Source: an uncultured Fibrobacter sp.
GTDB taxonomy: Bacteria; Fibrobacterota; Fibrobacteria; Fibrobacterales; Fibrobacteraceae
Length of the DNA stretch: 64,000 nt
Reading direction: 5' to 3'
Assembly (NCBI RefSeq): GCF_947166265.1
Contig: NZ_CAMVDO010000015.1
Location: forward strand, 1 to 64,000
Positions 8,764-18,043 of this stretch are shown here, piece by piece. Under the pieces are notes generated by a model. It ran no database searches and was not told the origin of the DNA. It saw only the letters and a list, made by a program, of their open reading frames with translations. Each line of letters starts with the position of its first letter. Positions within the stretch are counted from its first letter, which is position 1. The translations under genes were made by a program, and so were the position numbers.

Positions 8764-11700
8764 ATGTGGAAAATTAAGGGCGCTGTTCGCTACTTCCTGT
8801 CGATTCTTGCAATGACGTTCGTGCAGATGGGCGTGTTCATCTATGCCCAGAAGATTCTTTCGGGGTCGTTCACCCACGTGGAATCGGGGCAGACCTGGCA
8901 GGCTTTCATGCTGCAGATATTCTTCTTGGCCCCTTATATATTGATGGTGTTTTTTGCGGGGTTCTTCACCAACAAGTTCTCGAAGAACAAGGTGCTTGCG
9001 TGGTCGGCTTTGACCATGACGCTCTTCGTGATTGCGCAGTCGGTGTTGGTGACCTGCAATTGCCCGCGTGTGGCGTTCTGGCTTTCGATAGGACTTAGCT
9101 GCGGTTTTGCTATTCACAGTGCTGCAAAGTATGGCATCCTTAAGGAAATGTTCGGGGTCCGCAATCTGAGCTTTGCGAATGCGTTCTTGCAGATTTTTGG
9201 TCTGGGCGGCATTATTTGTGCATCCTGGCTTGCCGTGGTGGGCGTGAACCTCATTAACCTGGAATCTCTCCAATCTTACGCGGCGGTCCACCGCATTACT
9301 TCGGAATCGATCGTGATTCCCTGGATTTTGTCCGGTGTGGCGGTCCTTGGAACGGTGGCGAGTTTCCTGGTCCCGAAGGTCAAGTACGAAAACCCGAACG
9401 TGAACATCTCGAATGTGAAAAAGCATTTGAGCCTCGGCTGGCGTGTGCCGACGCTGCGTGCATCTATTATCGCCCTTTCGATGTTCTGGGCTCTTGCTCA
9501 GGTGTTTGTGCTGATGTATCAGGACGTATCGGGTGCAAACGATATCGATACGATTCAGAATTACCTCGCCTTTGCCATTGCGGGGCTTATGGTGGGGTCG
9601 GTCATTGCGGCGACCAAGTCTCGCGACTTTATTGAAACCGGCTTCATCCCGATGGGCATGATCGGGGTTTCCGTATGCATGTTCCTGGTGCCGTTCTTTG
9701 TGCATCCGGTGGCACTTGTGGTGCTGTATTCCCTGACAGGCTTGTTTGGCGGTCTTTTCCTGGTTCCGGTGAACGCTCTGTTGCAGTACAACACGCGTCC
9801 GAACAACTCCGGCTCGGTGCTTGCGCTTGCGAACATGATTCAGGCGCTGGTGCTGATTGCGTTCCTGTTCCTGTTCTCGGTGATGGTGCACTATACCCAC
9901 ATCCGTCCGCAGCTTTATTTCTTGGGACTTGCAATCGTTTCGATGCTCGTCTTTGTCTGGACGATTTCGAACTTGCCGCAGGCTCTTTTGCGTACGATGC
10001 TCAAGCTCGTGTTCAACCGCTACCGTATCCGCGTGCTCGGTGTGCAGAACATCCCGAACGAAGGTCCGGTGCTCTTGGTGGGTAACCATCACAGCTTTAT
10101 CGACTGGGCGATGCTCCAGATGGCCTCTCCGCGTCCGCTCTGCATTGCAAGCAACAAGGACCACTTTGAACGTTGGTATCTGCGTGCGGTGCTCAAGCGC
10201 CTGGGCATGATCCGTATCGACGTCAATAATCCCAAAGAGGCAATGGACAAGATTCACGAGGCTCTCCTTGCGGGGAAGGCTGTCGTGATTTTCCCGACGG
10301 GCGAAGTGTCCAAGTCTCCGCATGTGGAACCTTTCACGATCGATTATTCCTCTGCGATTGACGATACCGATGCGACGATCGTTCCTTTCTACATTCAGGG
10401 ACTTTGGGGCTCTAACTTTAGTTACAGTGGCTCCGATATGTATGGTGCTTCTGCAGACCGTGCGGTGACCGTTGCCTTTGGTAAGGCGATTCCGGCGACT
10501 ACACCTCCTAACGAGGTCCGAGCTATTATCCGCAAGATTTCCATCGATGCCTGGAAGTATGCCGTCAAGTTTGTTCGTCCGATTGCGGCTTCCTGGATTC
10601 GTACCTGCAAGCGTTACGTGAAGCATGGACCGGCTATCTACAATACCGACGGTGGACACTTCTCGGGTTACAAGTTGATGGGTGCCGTGATGGCGTTCCG
10701 TGGACTTTTGAAGAAAAAGCTCGGCAAGGACGAACAAAATATCGGTATTATGCTCCCGCCCTCTCCGGCGGGTGTCATCGTGAACCTGGTGCTCTGGGTC
10801 ATGGGCAAGACGAACGTGAACCTGAACTACACCTCTTCTGTAGACAACGTAAAGTATTGCTGCGAAAAGGCTGATGTTTCGACGGTTATTTCGAGTAGGC
10901 AATTTATCCAGAAACTGAAGGGCCGTGGAAATGACTATTCGCAGGTGGCTTCCGATAAGGTGCGTATCCTTTATGCTGAAGACCTGATGAAGGAAATTCC
11001 GAAGGCAAAGATTGCAGCCTTGCTGTTCATGTGCATTATTATGCCGTCGTGGCTGATCCGTTTTGTGTTCTGCAAGCGTACTAGCCTCGACGACACTGCC
11101 GTGATCGTGTTCAGTTCCGGTTCCGAAGGTACGCCGAAGGGAATTCTCCTTTCGCACCGTAACCTGATGGGTAATATCCAGCAGCTGGCCTGTATCATTA
11201 ACGTGAGCCGTGGCGACGTGATGCTTTCGGAACTTCCGCTGTTCCATAGCTTTGGCCTTACGGTGACGACGCTCTTGAACCTCACGGAAGGTTGCCCGAT
11301 CGTAGCTGTGGCTGACCCGACCGACGTGAAGACCATGGCGCGAGTCTGTTCCGAATTCCACGTGACCTGCCTCGTGGCTACCCCGACCTTCTTGCGAGCC
11401 TTTACGGTAAGCCGCTACGTGCATCCGCTGGTGTTCAAGTACGTGCGTATGATTATTGCCGGTGCCGAAGCCCTGCGCCCGGAACTGGCGACAGCATTCC
11501 GCCTCAAGTTCGGTAAGGAAATCTACGAAGGTTACGGCTGTACCGAAACCGCTCCGGTGGCCTCGGTGAATACCGAAAATACGCTGCGCAACGACTATAT
11601 GACGCTCCAGGTGAACAATAAGCCCGGAACCGTTGGTCCGGCTCTCCCTGGAACGCAGTTCCTGATTGTGGACCCCGAAACGAATGTGCCGCTCCCGACA

Positions 11701-12192
11701 GGCGAGGCGGGCATGATTCTGATCGGCGGTTGTCAGGTGATGCAGGGGTACCTCAAGGATCAGGAACGAACCGATAGCGTTATCGTGAAAATTGATGGCA
11801 TCCGCTACTACCGTACGGGCGATAAGGGCTACCTCGACGAAGATGGATTCCTCACGATCGTGGACCGTTACAGCCGCTTTGCAAAGCTCGGCGGTGAAAT
11901 GGTGAGCCTCGGTGCCGTGGAAAAGAAGATTCAGGATACGCCGGTGCTCGAAGGTTGCGATTACCTGGTGACGACCATTCCGGATTCCGCGAAGGGCGAA
12001 AAGATTGTGCTCCTGTACCAGGGTGAAAAGGATCCGAAGGACGTACTTTCCGAACTGCGTGCAAGCGGATTCCCGCCGATTATGCTCCCGGCGCTTGCTT
12101 TCGCTGTCGAAAAGGTGCCGAAGCTTGGTACCGGTAAGGCGGACTTTACCACCGCAAAGAAGGTGGCGAAAGAACTCGCCGGAATAAAGTAG
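8764..12192 (+). CDS. MFS-acyltransferase-acyl-ACP synthetase fusion (LplT/Aas-like)
   Basis: 1142 residues from the ATG at 8764, chosen because AAGGA precedes it and MWKIKG leads directly into the first helix. Domains in order: an MFS transporter like LplT (about 1-410); a PlsC acyltransferase with HX4D in GNHHSFID (about 440) and FPTGEVSKS (about 509); and an AMP-binding ligase with SSGSEGTPKG (about 783), YGCTETAP (about 922) and YYRTGDKGYLDEDGF. In E. coli, LplT flips lysophospholipid inward and Aas reacylates it. Here all steps are on one chain, so the role is probably lysophosphatidylethanolamine recycling at the inner membrane. Fused versions exist in other phyla. fabF follows after 160 nt, a shared lipid theme. 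Confidence 0.88.
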   Translation: MWKIKGAVRYFLSILAMTFVQMGVFIYAQKILSGSFTHVESGQTWQAFMLQIFFLAPYILMVFFAGFFTNKFSKNKVLAWSALTMTLFVIAQSVLVTCNCPRVAFWLSIGLSCGFAIHSAAKYGILKEMFGVRNLSFANAFLQIFGLGGIICASWLAVVGVNLINLESLQSYAAVHRITSESIVIPWILSGVAVLGTVASFLVPKVKYENPNVNISNVKKHLSLGWRVPTLRASIIALSMFWALAQVFVLMYQDVSGANDIDTIQNYLAFAIAGLMVGSVIAATKSRDFIETGFIPMGMIGVSVCMFLVPFFVHPVALVVLYSLTGLFGGLFLVPVNALLQYNTRPNNSGSVLALANMIQALVLIAFLFLFSVMVHYTHIRPQLYFLGLAIVSMLVFVWTISNLPQALLRTMLKLVFNRYRIRVLGVQNIPNEGPVLLVGNHHSFIDWAMLQMASPRPLCIASNKDHFERWYLRAVLKRLGMIRIDVNNPKEAMDKIHEALLAGKAVVIFPTGEVSKSPHVEPFTIDYSSAIDDTDATIVPFYIQGLWGSNFSYSGSDMYGASADRAVTVAFGKAIPATTPPNEVRAIIRKISIDAWKYAVKFVRPIAASWIRTCKRYVKHGPAIYNTDGGHFSGYKLMGAVMAFRGLLKKKLGKDEQNIGIMLPPSPAGVIVNLVLWVMGKTNVNLNYTSSVDNVKYCCEKADVSTVISSRQFIQKLKGRGNDYSQVASDKVRILYAEDLMKEIPKAKIAALLFMCIIMPSWLIRFVFCKRTSLDDTAVIVFSSGSEGTPKGILLSHRNLMGNIQQLACIINVSRGDVMLSELPLFHSFGLTVTTLLNLTEGCPIVAVADPTDVKTMARVCSEFHVTCLVATPTFLRAFTVSRYVHPLVFKYVRMIIAGAEALRPELATAFRLKFGKEIYEGYGCTETAPVASVNTENTLRNDYMTLQVNNKPGTVGPALPGTQFLIVDPETNVPLPTGEAGMILIGGCQVMQGYLKDQERTDSVIVKIDGIRYYRTGDKGYLDEDGFLTIVDRYSRFAKLGGEMVSLGAVEKKIQDTPVLEGCDYLVTTIPDSAKGEKIVLLYQGEKDPKDVLSELRASGFPPIMLPALAFAVEKVPKLGTGKADFTTAKKVAKELAGIK

Positions 12193-12334
12193 ATTTAAAT
12201 AAAACACACTGAATTCTCGCAAACAAAGCGAAATAGTGTGCGTTTCTTTCGTTTTGTAATTTAATTGTAAGAAATTTATATCAAGTTTCTAAAATTTAAG
12301 AATAAAATAGCTCCATGTAAGTTTACATTTTTTC

Positions 12335-12342
12335 TATATTTG
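12335..12342 (+). promoter_or_regulatory. TATATTTG box 8 nt before the fabF start
   Basis: TATATTTG fits the TAnnTTTG -7 consensus known from Bacteroidota and also a sigma70 TAnnnT -10 box. Only CCGCCATT separates it from the ATG at 12351, with no SD, so a transcript started about 6-8 nt downstream would be essentially leaderless. Confidence 0.55.
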
Positions 12343-12350
12343 CCGCCATT

Positions 12351-13583
12351 ATGGAAGAAGTCGTAATCACTGGTATGGGGTGTGTTTCCGCCCTCGGCAA
12401 TACGCCGGAACTCCTTTGGAACAACCTGCTGGAAGGTAAATCCGGACTCGCAACGATCGATCGCTTCGACGTGACCAACTATCCGATCAAGATAGCTGCC
12501 GCCGTCAAGGAATTCGATGGTTCTGAATTTATTTCCCCGCGCGATTCGTCCCGCCTCTCTAGGTGCATCCAGTACGCTGTGTATGCTTCTTTCCAGGCTC
12601 TTAAGAACGCCGGTATTTCTCCCGAAAACGAAGATCCGACCCGTTCTGGTGTGATTATCGGTTCCGGTATCGGTGGTATGCAGATCTATAGCGATTCCGT
12701 CGTTTCGCTTTCGAACCGTGGTCCTAGCCGCGTGTCCCCGTTCTTCATTCCGATGTCTATCGTGAATATGCCCGCAGGCGAAGTTTCCAACCGCACCGGC
12801 TGGATGGGCCCCTGCTACGCAGTGGTTTCCGCATGCGCAACCTCTAACCACTCTATCGCCGCCGCCTACGACCAGATCCGTCTCGGCCGCGCCGATATCA
12901 TGCTCGCCGGTGGTACCGACGAAACCGTGAACAATGTGGCTCTCGCTGGCTTTACCTCTATGAAGGCTTTGAGCAAGCGCAACGACGATCCGACAACCGC
13001 TTCTCGCCCCTTCGATAAGGACCGCGACGGTTTCGTAATCGGTGAAGGTTCTGGCATTCTCGTGCTCGAAAGCCTTTCTCACGCCAAGAAGCGTGGTGCA
13101 AACATTCTCGCTCGCGTGGCTGGTATCGGCATGAGTGCTGACGCTCACCACATGTCCGCCCCGCGTGAAGACGGCGAAGGCGTCCGCCTCGCTATCGAAA
13201 TGGCTCTCCGCGAAGCTGGTATTTCCCCGAAGGATGTGGGCTACGTGAACACCCATGGTACTTCGACTCCGCTCGGCGACGTTGCTGAATGCTCTGCACT
13301 CGAAAAGGTCTTTGCCGGCGCCACCGACAGCCTCAAGGTGAACTCCTCCAAGTGCATGATCGGCCACGCTCTCGGCGCTGCCGGTGCTCTTGAAGCCATC
13401 ATCACCGTGAAGTCCTTGCAGAATCAGATGATTCATGCGACCACGAACGTGTTCAACCAGGACGAACGCATCCATCTCGATGTGTGCGCCAACAAGAACA
13501 CCAGCCACTCGTTCAACTACGCCATGTCCGACAGCTTCGGCTTCGGTGGCCAGAACAGCGTGCTGCTCCTCGGCCGCAACTAA
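12351..13583 (+). CDS. fabF: 3-oxoacyl-ACP synthase II
   Basis: 410 residues, full FabF length. It starts EEVVITGMGCVSALGN and carries the Cys-His-His triad: Cys about 162 in VSACATSN, His about 302 in NTHGTSTPLGD and His about 338 in CMIGHALGAAGA. It ends with FGFGGQNS. The enzyme condenses malonyl-ACP with acyl-ACP during fatty acid elongation in the cytosol. It stands alone with its own close-set promoter box and a terminator after the stop. No acpP is adjacent. Confidence 0.96.
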   Translation: MEEVVITGMGCVSALGNTPELLWNNLLEGKSGLATIDRFDVTNYPIKIAAAVKEFDGSEFISPRDSSRLSRCIQYAVYASFQALKNAGISPENEDPTRSGVIIGSGIGGMQIYSDSVVSLSNRGPSRVSPFFIPMSIVNMPAGEVSNRTGWMGPCYAVVSACATSNHSIAAAYDQIRLGRADIMLAGGTDETVNNVALAGFTSMKALSKRNDDPTTASRPFDKDRDGFVIGEGSGILVLESLSHAKKRGANILARVAGIGMSADAHHMSAPREDGEGVRLAIEMALREAGISPKDVGYVNTHGTSTPLGDVAECSALEKVFAGATDSLKVNSSKCMIGHALGAAGALEAIITVKSLQNQMIHATTNVFNQDERIHLDVCANKNTSHSFNYAMSDSFGFGGQNSVLLLGRN

Positions 13584-13605
13584 GGCTCATTCATCACACA
13601 TTTAT

Positions 13606-13639
13606 AAAGCTCCTGGAGATTATTCTCCGGGGCTTTTTT
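13606..13639 (+). terminator. Rho-independent terminator after fabF
   Basis: AAAGCTCCTGGAGA and TCTCCGGGGCTTT form a long stem with a TTAT loop and one bulge, followed by a T run ending TTTTTTA. It lies 22 nt after the fabF stop. Confidence 0.85.
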
Positions 13640-13702
13640 ATATCCTATAACCGGAGGTATTTAATGTTTGTGGAAAGTTAGAGGAAATACTATATTTTTG
13701 TT

Positions 13703-14224
13703 ATGAAAATACTAATGCTGAAGCATTTTCCTTTGTTGATTTGTTTGTGTTTTTTTTGTGCGCTTTCGTGTGATCCAGAAGCAAATTCGTACACTGTTAC
13801 ATCAGAAACAGATTGTATAGATTTTTTTCGTTATAAAATTGAATATCCTTTAAAAGTAGACTCTGTTAGTTTGTTTTTATTATATGAAAAAAGTCTGCTC
13901 GTTACAGATCATTCAATTATTATTGGTTTTTATGATACTCTACATCCAAGAGTTAAATTCGGTCCTCATTCAAAAATAGGTATTTTTGATACCCTTGTAA
14001 TGAAATTTCAATTTGCTTGTAATGGCCGATGGCTTGAGTCCTATGATTATAAAATTCGTAACCGCAAAGATGTTTTCACGCACATTGATTATAAAGAACA
14101 AATTGAGGGCGAATTGATGTTTGATGCGGAACTAGATTCAATATGTCCCGGTCTCTCAAATTATCGTATTTCGCAATATACCGATGACGAATGCCTTGAT
14201 GAGTTGAATGACACAAGTAATTAA
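13703..14224 (+). CDS. AT-rich orphan lipoprotein of unknown function
   Basis: 173 residues. The hydrophobic N-terminus ends with the lipobox ALSC (Cys about 23) followed by Asp-Pro, so the protein is probably a lipoprotein. The mature part (TVTSETDCIDFFRYKIEYPLKVDSV, LLYEKSLLVTDHSIIIGFYDT) looks like a mainly beta domain with several Cys residues. I do not recognise the family. The gene is clearly more AT-rich than fabF and the riboflavin genes around it, consistent with recent acquisition or low expression. A TATATTTTTG box ends 2 nt before the ATG and no SD is visible. Confidence 0.65.
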   Translation: MKILMLKHFPLLICLCFFCALSCDPEANSYTVTSETDCIDFFRYKIEYPLKVDSVSLFLLYEKSLLVTDHSIIIGFYDTLHPRVKFGPHSKIGIFDTLVMKFQFACNGRWLESYDYKIRNRKDVFTHIDYKEQIEGELMFDAELDSICPGLSNYRISQYTDDECLDELNDTSN

Positions 14225-14269
14225 AAAGCCCTCAATTTAGTCCGCAAATTAATTAGCCTGACTTTTTTC

Positions 14270-14277
14270 TATCTTTG
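14270..14277 (+). promoter_or_regulatory. TATCTTTG box 5 nt before the DUF2279 gene start
   Basis: TATCTTTG is followed by TGCCC and then the GTG at 14283. Spacing and lack of SD match the boxes before fabF and ribE, supporting this GTG as the start and a near-leaderless mRNA. Confidence 0.5.
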
Positions 14278-14282
14278 TGCCC

Positions 14283-15215
14283 GTGAAATTTTTCCGTTCC
14301 ATATTGATTGCGCTGGTGGTGTTTTTGTTTGCAAGCGTTTCCTTGCAGGCTGCCCCTTACGATCCGCCGACCTGGCGCGATTCTACGTGGGATTACCGCA
14401 GCGAAGACCCGAGTGACACGACGGAACTTTCGGTTGCCAAGGGCGTGGGCGTGGCCTCGACGGTCTTGATTGCCTATGGCGCTGCCTATTGGCTGGTGTT
14501 TCAGAAAGGTTGGTGGGATGAACAGGGGAGTGATTTCCATTTCGAAAACGATTTTGACTACGCCTTGAACCTGGATAAGTTCGGCCATTTCGCCTCGGGT
14601 GTCATGATGGGCGAAACCTTTTACGAAGGCTACCGCTGGGCGGGAATATCCGAGTTCAAGTCTTACTTGTTCGCGGGGCTTTCGGCAATGGCGACCCATA
14701 TCGCAATCGACGTGAAGGACGGTTATTCGCCGGAATGGGGCTTCAGTATCTTTGATGTGCTCTCGGGGACGCTCGGTGGTTTCTTGCCGATGGCGGAACG
14801 TTACATTCCCGTGTTCAAGTATGTAGACCTCAAGTGGAGCTACTGGATCAATACCAAAGCGTATTATAGACAAAGTAAAACAGGCGTGTTTACGGACGAC
14901 TATTGCAACCAAACTTTCTGGGCGTCATTCAAGATTTACCGTATGCTGCCAAAGGCTGCACGTGCGTATTATCCGAGTTGGCTTGCGATTGCGGCGGGAC
15001 TCAGTATCGACGAAGGCGTGTTCCTGCACGACAAAAACGTGACCCCACACCGCGAAGTCTATATCGCGTTGGACTATGACCTGGAAGCTTTCCGTCCGCA
15101 GAGCCGCATGGCACGCACCATTGTCAAGTACCTGAATTACTTCAAGCTGCCGGCCCCCACCGTGCAAGTTTATCCCGAATTCCACTGGTACTTACTGTAT
15201 CCGATCAAGTTTTAG
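14283..15215 (+). CDS. DUF2279-family envelope protein
   Basis: 310 residues from the GTG at 14283 (an in-frame GTG at 14277 overlaps the promoter box and is less likely). Signal peptide or membrane anchor MKFFRSILIALVVFLFASVSLQAAP is followed by KFGHFASGVMMGETFYEGYRWAG and THIAIDVKDGYSPEWGFSIFDVLSG, the conserved pattern of DUF2279 (YfiM-like), then several hydrophobic stretches. Members are poorly characterised periplasmic or membrane-associated proteins. It sits alone just before the riboflavin operon, separated by a heptamer repeat. Confidence 0.75.
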   Translation: MKFFRSILIALVVFLFASVSLQAAPYDPPTWRDSTWDYRSEDPSDTTELSVAKGVGVASTVLIAYGAAYWLVFQKGWWDEQGSDFHFENDFDYALNLDKFGHFASGVMMGETFYEGYRWAGISEFKSYLFAGLSAMATHIAIDVKDGYSPEWGFSIFDVLSGTLGGFLPMAERYIPVFKYVDLKWSYWINTKAYYRQSKTGVFTDDYCNQTFWASFKIYRMLPKAARAYYPSWLAIAAGLSIDEGVFLHDKNVTPHREVYIALDYDLEAFRPQSRMARTIVKYLNYFKLPAPTVQVYPEFHWYLLYPIKF

Positions 15216-15232
15216 TGCTTCCTACAGCCTAC

Positions 15233-15263
15233 TTTCTCTCGTCTCTCGTCTCTCGTCTCTCAT
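15233..15263. repeat. heptanucleotide tandem repeat (TCTCTCG)4
   Basis: Four 7-nt units (TCTCTCG, TCTCTCG, TCTCTCG, TCTCTCA) lie directly upstream of the ribE promoter box. Related arrays are at 36486-36525, inside a lipoprotein gene, and at 40493-40516, between aguB and aguA. Confidence 0.75.
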
Positions 15264-15272
15264 CTAAATTTC

Positions 15273-15280
15273 TACATTTG
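15273..15280 (+). promoter_or_regulatory. TACATTTG box 7 nt before the ribE start
   Basis: TACATTTG then CCCCCGT then the ATG of riboflavin synthase. No SD and no room for an FMN riboswitch between the preceding gene and this start, so the operon seems to be driven by this short-leader promoter. Confidence 0.5.
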
Positions 15281-15287
15281 CCCCCGT

Positions 15288-15887
15288 ATGTTTACGGGAA
15301 TTATTCAATCTACCGGTGAAATCGTTTCTATTGAAAGTAGGGGCGATGCGCTTTCTATGCGCCTTAAGTCACCGGGCTTCTTTAAAAATTGTAAGTTGGG
15401 CGACAGTGTTGCTAACGATGGCGTGTGCCTTTCCATTGAATCTTGTACTGATGATGAGGCAACTTTCTGCCTGATGCACCAGACGGTGGAAAATACGGGC
15501 TTCAAGCAGGCCGCTGTCGGTAAGTTGGTGAATTTGGAACTTCCGTGCCGTGCAGACAGCTTTATGGGCGGTCACTTTGTGATGGGCCATGTGGACTGCA
15601 TTACCGAAGTTATCCAGGTGACTCCGCGCGAAACGGGTGTCGAAGTGGATTTGAAGCTTCCGGCTGACTTGCGTCGCTACGTGATTCGTCGCGGTTCGAT
15701 TTCGCTCAACGGAATCAGCCTGACGGTCGCCGAAAAGTTCGAAGATTCCATTCGCGTGTGCATTATACCTGAAACCTTGGCCCGCACGAACCTGCGTAAC
15801 TGGGTTCCGGGTACGATTGTGAATGTGGAAGTCGACATGCTCGGCAAGTATATTGAAAATTATCTGAAGGAACGTGACCTTGCTTAA
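15288..15887 (+). CDS. ribE: riboflavin synthase alpha chain
   Basis: 199 residues made of two homologous lumazine-binding barrels. It starts [12 protein letters not shown], has [12 protein letters not shown] in the first repeat and [11 protein letters not shown] in the second, all family hallmarks. The enzyme dismutates two 6,7-dimethyl-8-ribityllumazine molecules to riboflavin and a pyrimidine that RibH reuses. It is the first gene of ribE-ribBA-ribH-nusB; its last codons overlap the GTG start of ribBA. Confidence 0.95.
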   Translation: MFTGIIQSTGEIVSIESRGDALSMRLKSPGFFKNCKLGDSVANDGVCLSIESCTDDEATFCLMHQTVENTGFKQAAVGKLVNLELPCRADSFMGGHFVMGHVDCITEVIQVTPRETGVEVDLKLPADLRRYVIRRGSISLNGISLTVAEKFEDSIRVCIIPETLARTNLRNWVPGTIVNVEVDMLGKYIENYLKERDLA

Positions 15888-17124
15888 TACGATTGAAGAG
15901 GCCATCGAAGATTTTAAGAACGGCAAGTTTTTGATTGTGGTCGATGACGAGGACCGCGAAAACGAAGGTGACTTTGTCATCGCTGCCGAAAAGATTACAC
16001 CCGAAAAGGTGAACTTCATGCTCCACGAAGGTCGTGGCGTGCTTTGCGCACCGCTCCCGATCAAGCGCTGCCATGAACTGAACCTCACGCGGCAGACCGC
16101 CGAGAATACCTCGATTCTGGGGACTCCGTTTACCATCATGGTCGATAAAATTGAAGGCTGCACCACGGGTGTATCCGCTCACGACCGTGCGGCGACGATT
16201 CTCGCTCTTTCGGATCCGAACTCCAAACCGAGCGACTTCGGCCGTCCGGGACATATTTCGCCCTTGTACGCCCAGGAAGAGGGCGTACTCCGTCGCGCAG
16301 GCCATACCGAAGCGGCTGTAGACCTTGCAAAGCTTGCGGGCCTGCGCCCGGCGGCCGCCCTGATCGAAATCATGAATGAAGACGGCACGATGGCTCGTAT
16401 GCCGCAGCTTCAGGAAGTCGCGAAGAAGTTTGGTCTCAAGATTATCTCGATTCGCGACCTGATCGACTACCGCCTGAAAAACGAGAAGCTCGTGCAGCGC
16501 GTAGCCGCTCCGCATGTGCAGACGAAGTACGGCGACTTTACCGCTTACGCTTACCGTAGCAAGACCGATGGCGTAGAACATGTGGCTTGGGTTGCAGGCA
16601 ATCCTGACTTCAGCAAGCCTGTGTACGTGCGTGTGCATAGCGAATGCCTTACGGGTGATATTTTTGGTAGCCTTCGCTGCGACTGTGGTGAACAGCTGGC
16701 CGCCGCCATGAAGTTCATTGGCGAGCACGGCGGCGTGTTCCTTTACATGCGCGGTCAGGAAGGCCGTGGAATCGGTCTCTGCAACAAGCTCCGCGCTTAC
16801 GAACTGCAGGAAAAGGGCATGGACACGGTCGAAGCGAACCTGCACCTTGGGTTCAAGTCGGACCTGCGTCAGTACGGTACGGGCGCCCAAATTTTGGCTG
16901 ACCTCGGCGTGAAGGAAATGCGACTCCTTACGAACAACCCGAGCAAGATTTCGGGCATTACGGCATACGGCCTTAAGATCGTGGAGCGTGTGCCGATCGA
17001 AATCAAGCCGAACAAGGAAAACTTGTTTTACCTGCTCACGAAGCAGAAAAAGATGGGACACCAGCTGCATGTAGACGAAGCTGCTGGCGCTGCGTCCGAA
17101 ACGAATTTGAAAGAGGAAAAGTAA
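15874..17124 (+). CDS. ribBA: bifunctional DHBP synthase / GTP cyclohydrolase II
   Basis: 416 residues. The N-terminal half (about 1-200) is 3,4-dihydroxy-2-butanone-4-phosphate synthase with [12 protein letters not shown] and GRPGHISPL. The C-terminal half is GTP cyclohydrolase II with zinc cysteines in [20 protein letters not shown] and [12 protein letters not shown]. It makes both branch precursors of riboflavin from ribulose-5-phosphate and GTP. The GTG start overlaps the ribE end by 14 nt, and ribH starts immediately after the stop, so translation is tightly coupled. Confidence 0.95.
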   Translation: MTLLNTIEEAIEDFKNGKFLIVVDDEDRENEGDFVIAAEKITPEKVNFMLHEGRGVLCAPLPIKRCHELNLTRQTAENTSILGTPFTIMVDKIEGCTTGVSAHDRAATILALSDPNSKPSDFGRPGHISPLYAQEEGVLRRAGHTEAAVDLAKLAGLRPAAALIEIMNEDGTMARMPQLQEVAKKFGLKIISIRDLIDYRLKNEKLVQRVAAPHVQTKYGDFTAYAYRSKTDGVEHVAWVAGNPDFSKPVYVRVHSECLTGDIFGSLRCDCGEQLAAAMKFIGEHGGVFLYMRGQEGRGIGLCNKLRAYELQEKGMDTVEANLHLGFKSDLRQYGTGAQILADLGVKEMRLLTNNPSKISGITAYGLKIVERVPIEIKPNKENLFYLLTKQKKMGHQLHVDEAAGAASETNLKEEK

Positions 17125-17589
17125 ATGGTGAACGAAATCAAGAATTCCCTGAACGGAACGGGCCTCAAGGTGGCTATCGCCGTTGCCCGTTTTAACGAGG
17201 TCGTGACGGACAAGCTCCTGGAAGGGGCTGTGCGTCAGCTTGAACTGCTCGGTGTGGCAGACAAGGATATCACCGTCGTGCATGTGCCGGGTGCATTCGA
17301 ACTCCCGGGCGTGTGCCGTCGCCTCGCTGATAGCGGCAAGTACAGTGCCGTGATGGCGCTCGGTGCCGTGATTCGTGGCGAGACTAGCCACTATGACGTG
17401 GTGGTGAACGCTTCTACCGGCGGTATCGCAAATATCGCCGCCGAAGGCAAGCTTCCCGTGATTCTTGGAATCCTCACCACCGATACCGTGGACCAGGCTA
17501 TGAACCGTGCGGGCCTCAAGGCCGGCAACCTCGGTTCCAGCTGGGCTTCCACTGCTGTTGAAATGGCAAACCTTTACAAGACCATCTAA
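17125..17589 (+). CDS. ribH: 6,7-dimethyl-8-ribityllumazine synthase
   Basis: 154 residues, normal length. Motifs: VPGAFELPGVCR, ALGAVIRGETSHYDVV and GILTTDTVDQA, the substrate-binding loops of lumazine synthase. It joins the DHBP and ribityl-aminopyrimidine products of RibBA and feeds RibE. The ATG directly follows the ribBA stop, and an SD (GAGGAAAAG) lies within the ribBA end. Confidence 0.95.
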   Translation: MVNEIKNSLNGTGLKVAIAVARFNEVVTDKLLEGAVRQLELLGVADKDITVVHVPGAFELPGVCRRLADSGKYSAVMALGAVIRGETSHYDVVVNASTGGIANIAAEGKLPVILGILTTDTVDQAMNRAGLKAGNLGSSWASTAVEMANLYKTI

Positions 17590-17607
17590 TTATTTAGCGA
17601 TTCGATT

Positions 17608-18042
17608 ATGAAAGTAAGTTACAGACCCGCTCGCGTATTTGCGATGCAATTGTTGTATGCCATGGAAATTACGGGCCAGACCGCGGGGGAGGCTCTCCCC
17701 GGAATCCTTGATGCCCAGCCCCTTCATGCCGAGCAGAAAAAGTTCGGAATGAAACTGGTGGATCTGGTGCAGGCCCATCGTGAAGAACTCGATGAAAATA
17801 TCAAGGCTGCCGCAGCCCATTGGGATATCGAGCGAATGGCGACGCTTGACCGTATTATCCTCCGTATTGCGATGGTGGAATTGTCCTACGTTGCCGAAAC
17901 ACCGATGAAGGTTGCCATTTCTGAAGCGGTGCAGATTGCTGCGAAGTACAGCACCGACAAGTCTTCGAATTTTGTAAACGGCCTTTTGACGGGCTTTATG
18001 CGTAACCGTGGCATGGTTGTCACCGAATCCAAGGAAAACTAA
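17608..18042 (+). CDS. nusB: transcription antitermination factor NusB
   Basis: 144 residues. It starts YRPARVFAMQLLYAMEI and contains DRIILRIAMVELSY and VAISEAVQIAAKYSTDKSSNFVNGLL, the standard NusB pattern. NusB binds boxA RNA with NusE to prevent premature termination of rRNA transcripts. Linkage ribH-nusB is conserved across many bacteria. The start is 18 nt after ribH. Confidence 0.94.
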   Translation: MKVSYRPARVFAMQLLYAMEITGQTAGEALPGILDAQPLHAEQKKFGMKLVDLVQAHREELDENIKAAAAHWDIERMATLDRIILRIAMVELSYVAETPMKVAISEAVQIAAKYSTDKSSNFVNGLLTGFMRNRGMVVTESKEN

Positions 18043-18043
18043 A

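Noticed and set aside
8719-12222. A 1167-codon open frame on the minus strand opposite the Aas-like gene, and similar long antisense frames at 15763-17391, 18242-21136, 29015-30913 and 39660-41450.
   Set aside because: The plus or known strand encodes clear conserved proteins. The antisense products are His/Arg-rich without motifs, and they stay open because the coding strand avoids TTA, CTA and TCA codons.
15216-15287. Possible FMN riboswitch ahead of the riboflavin genes.
   Set aside because: The gap is only 72 nt, filled by heptamers and a promoter box; none of the conserved RFN-element segments is present.
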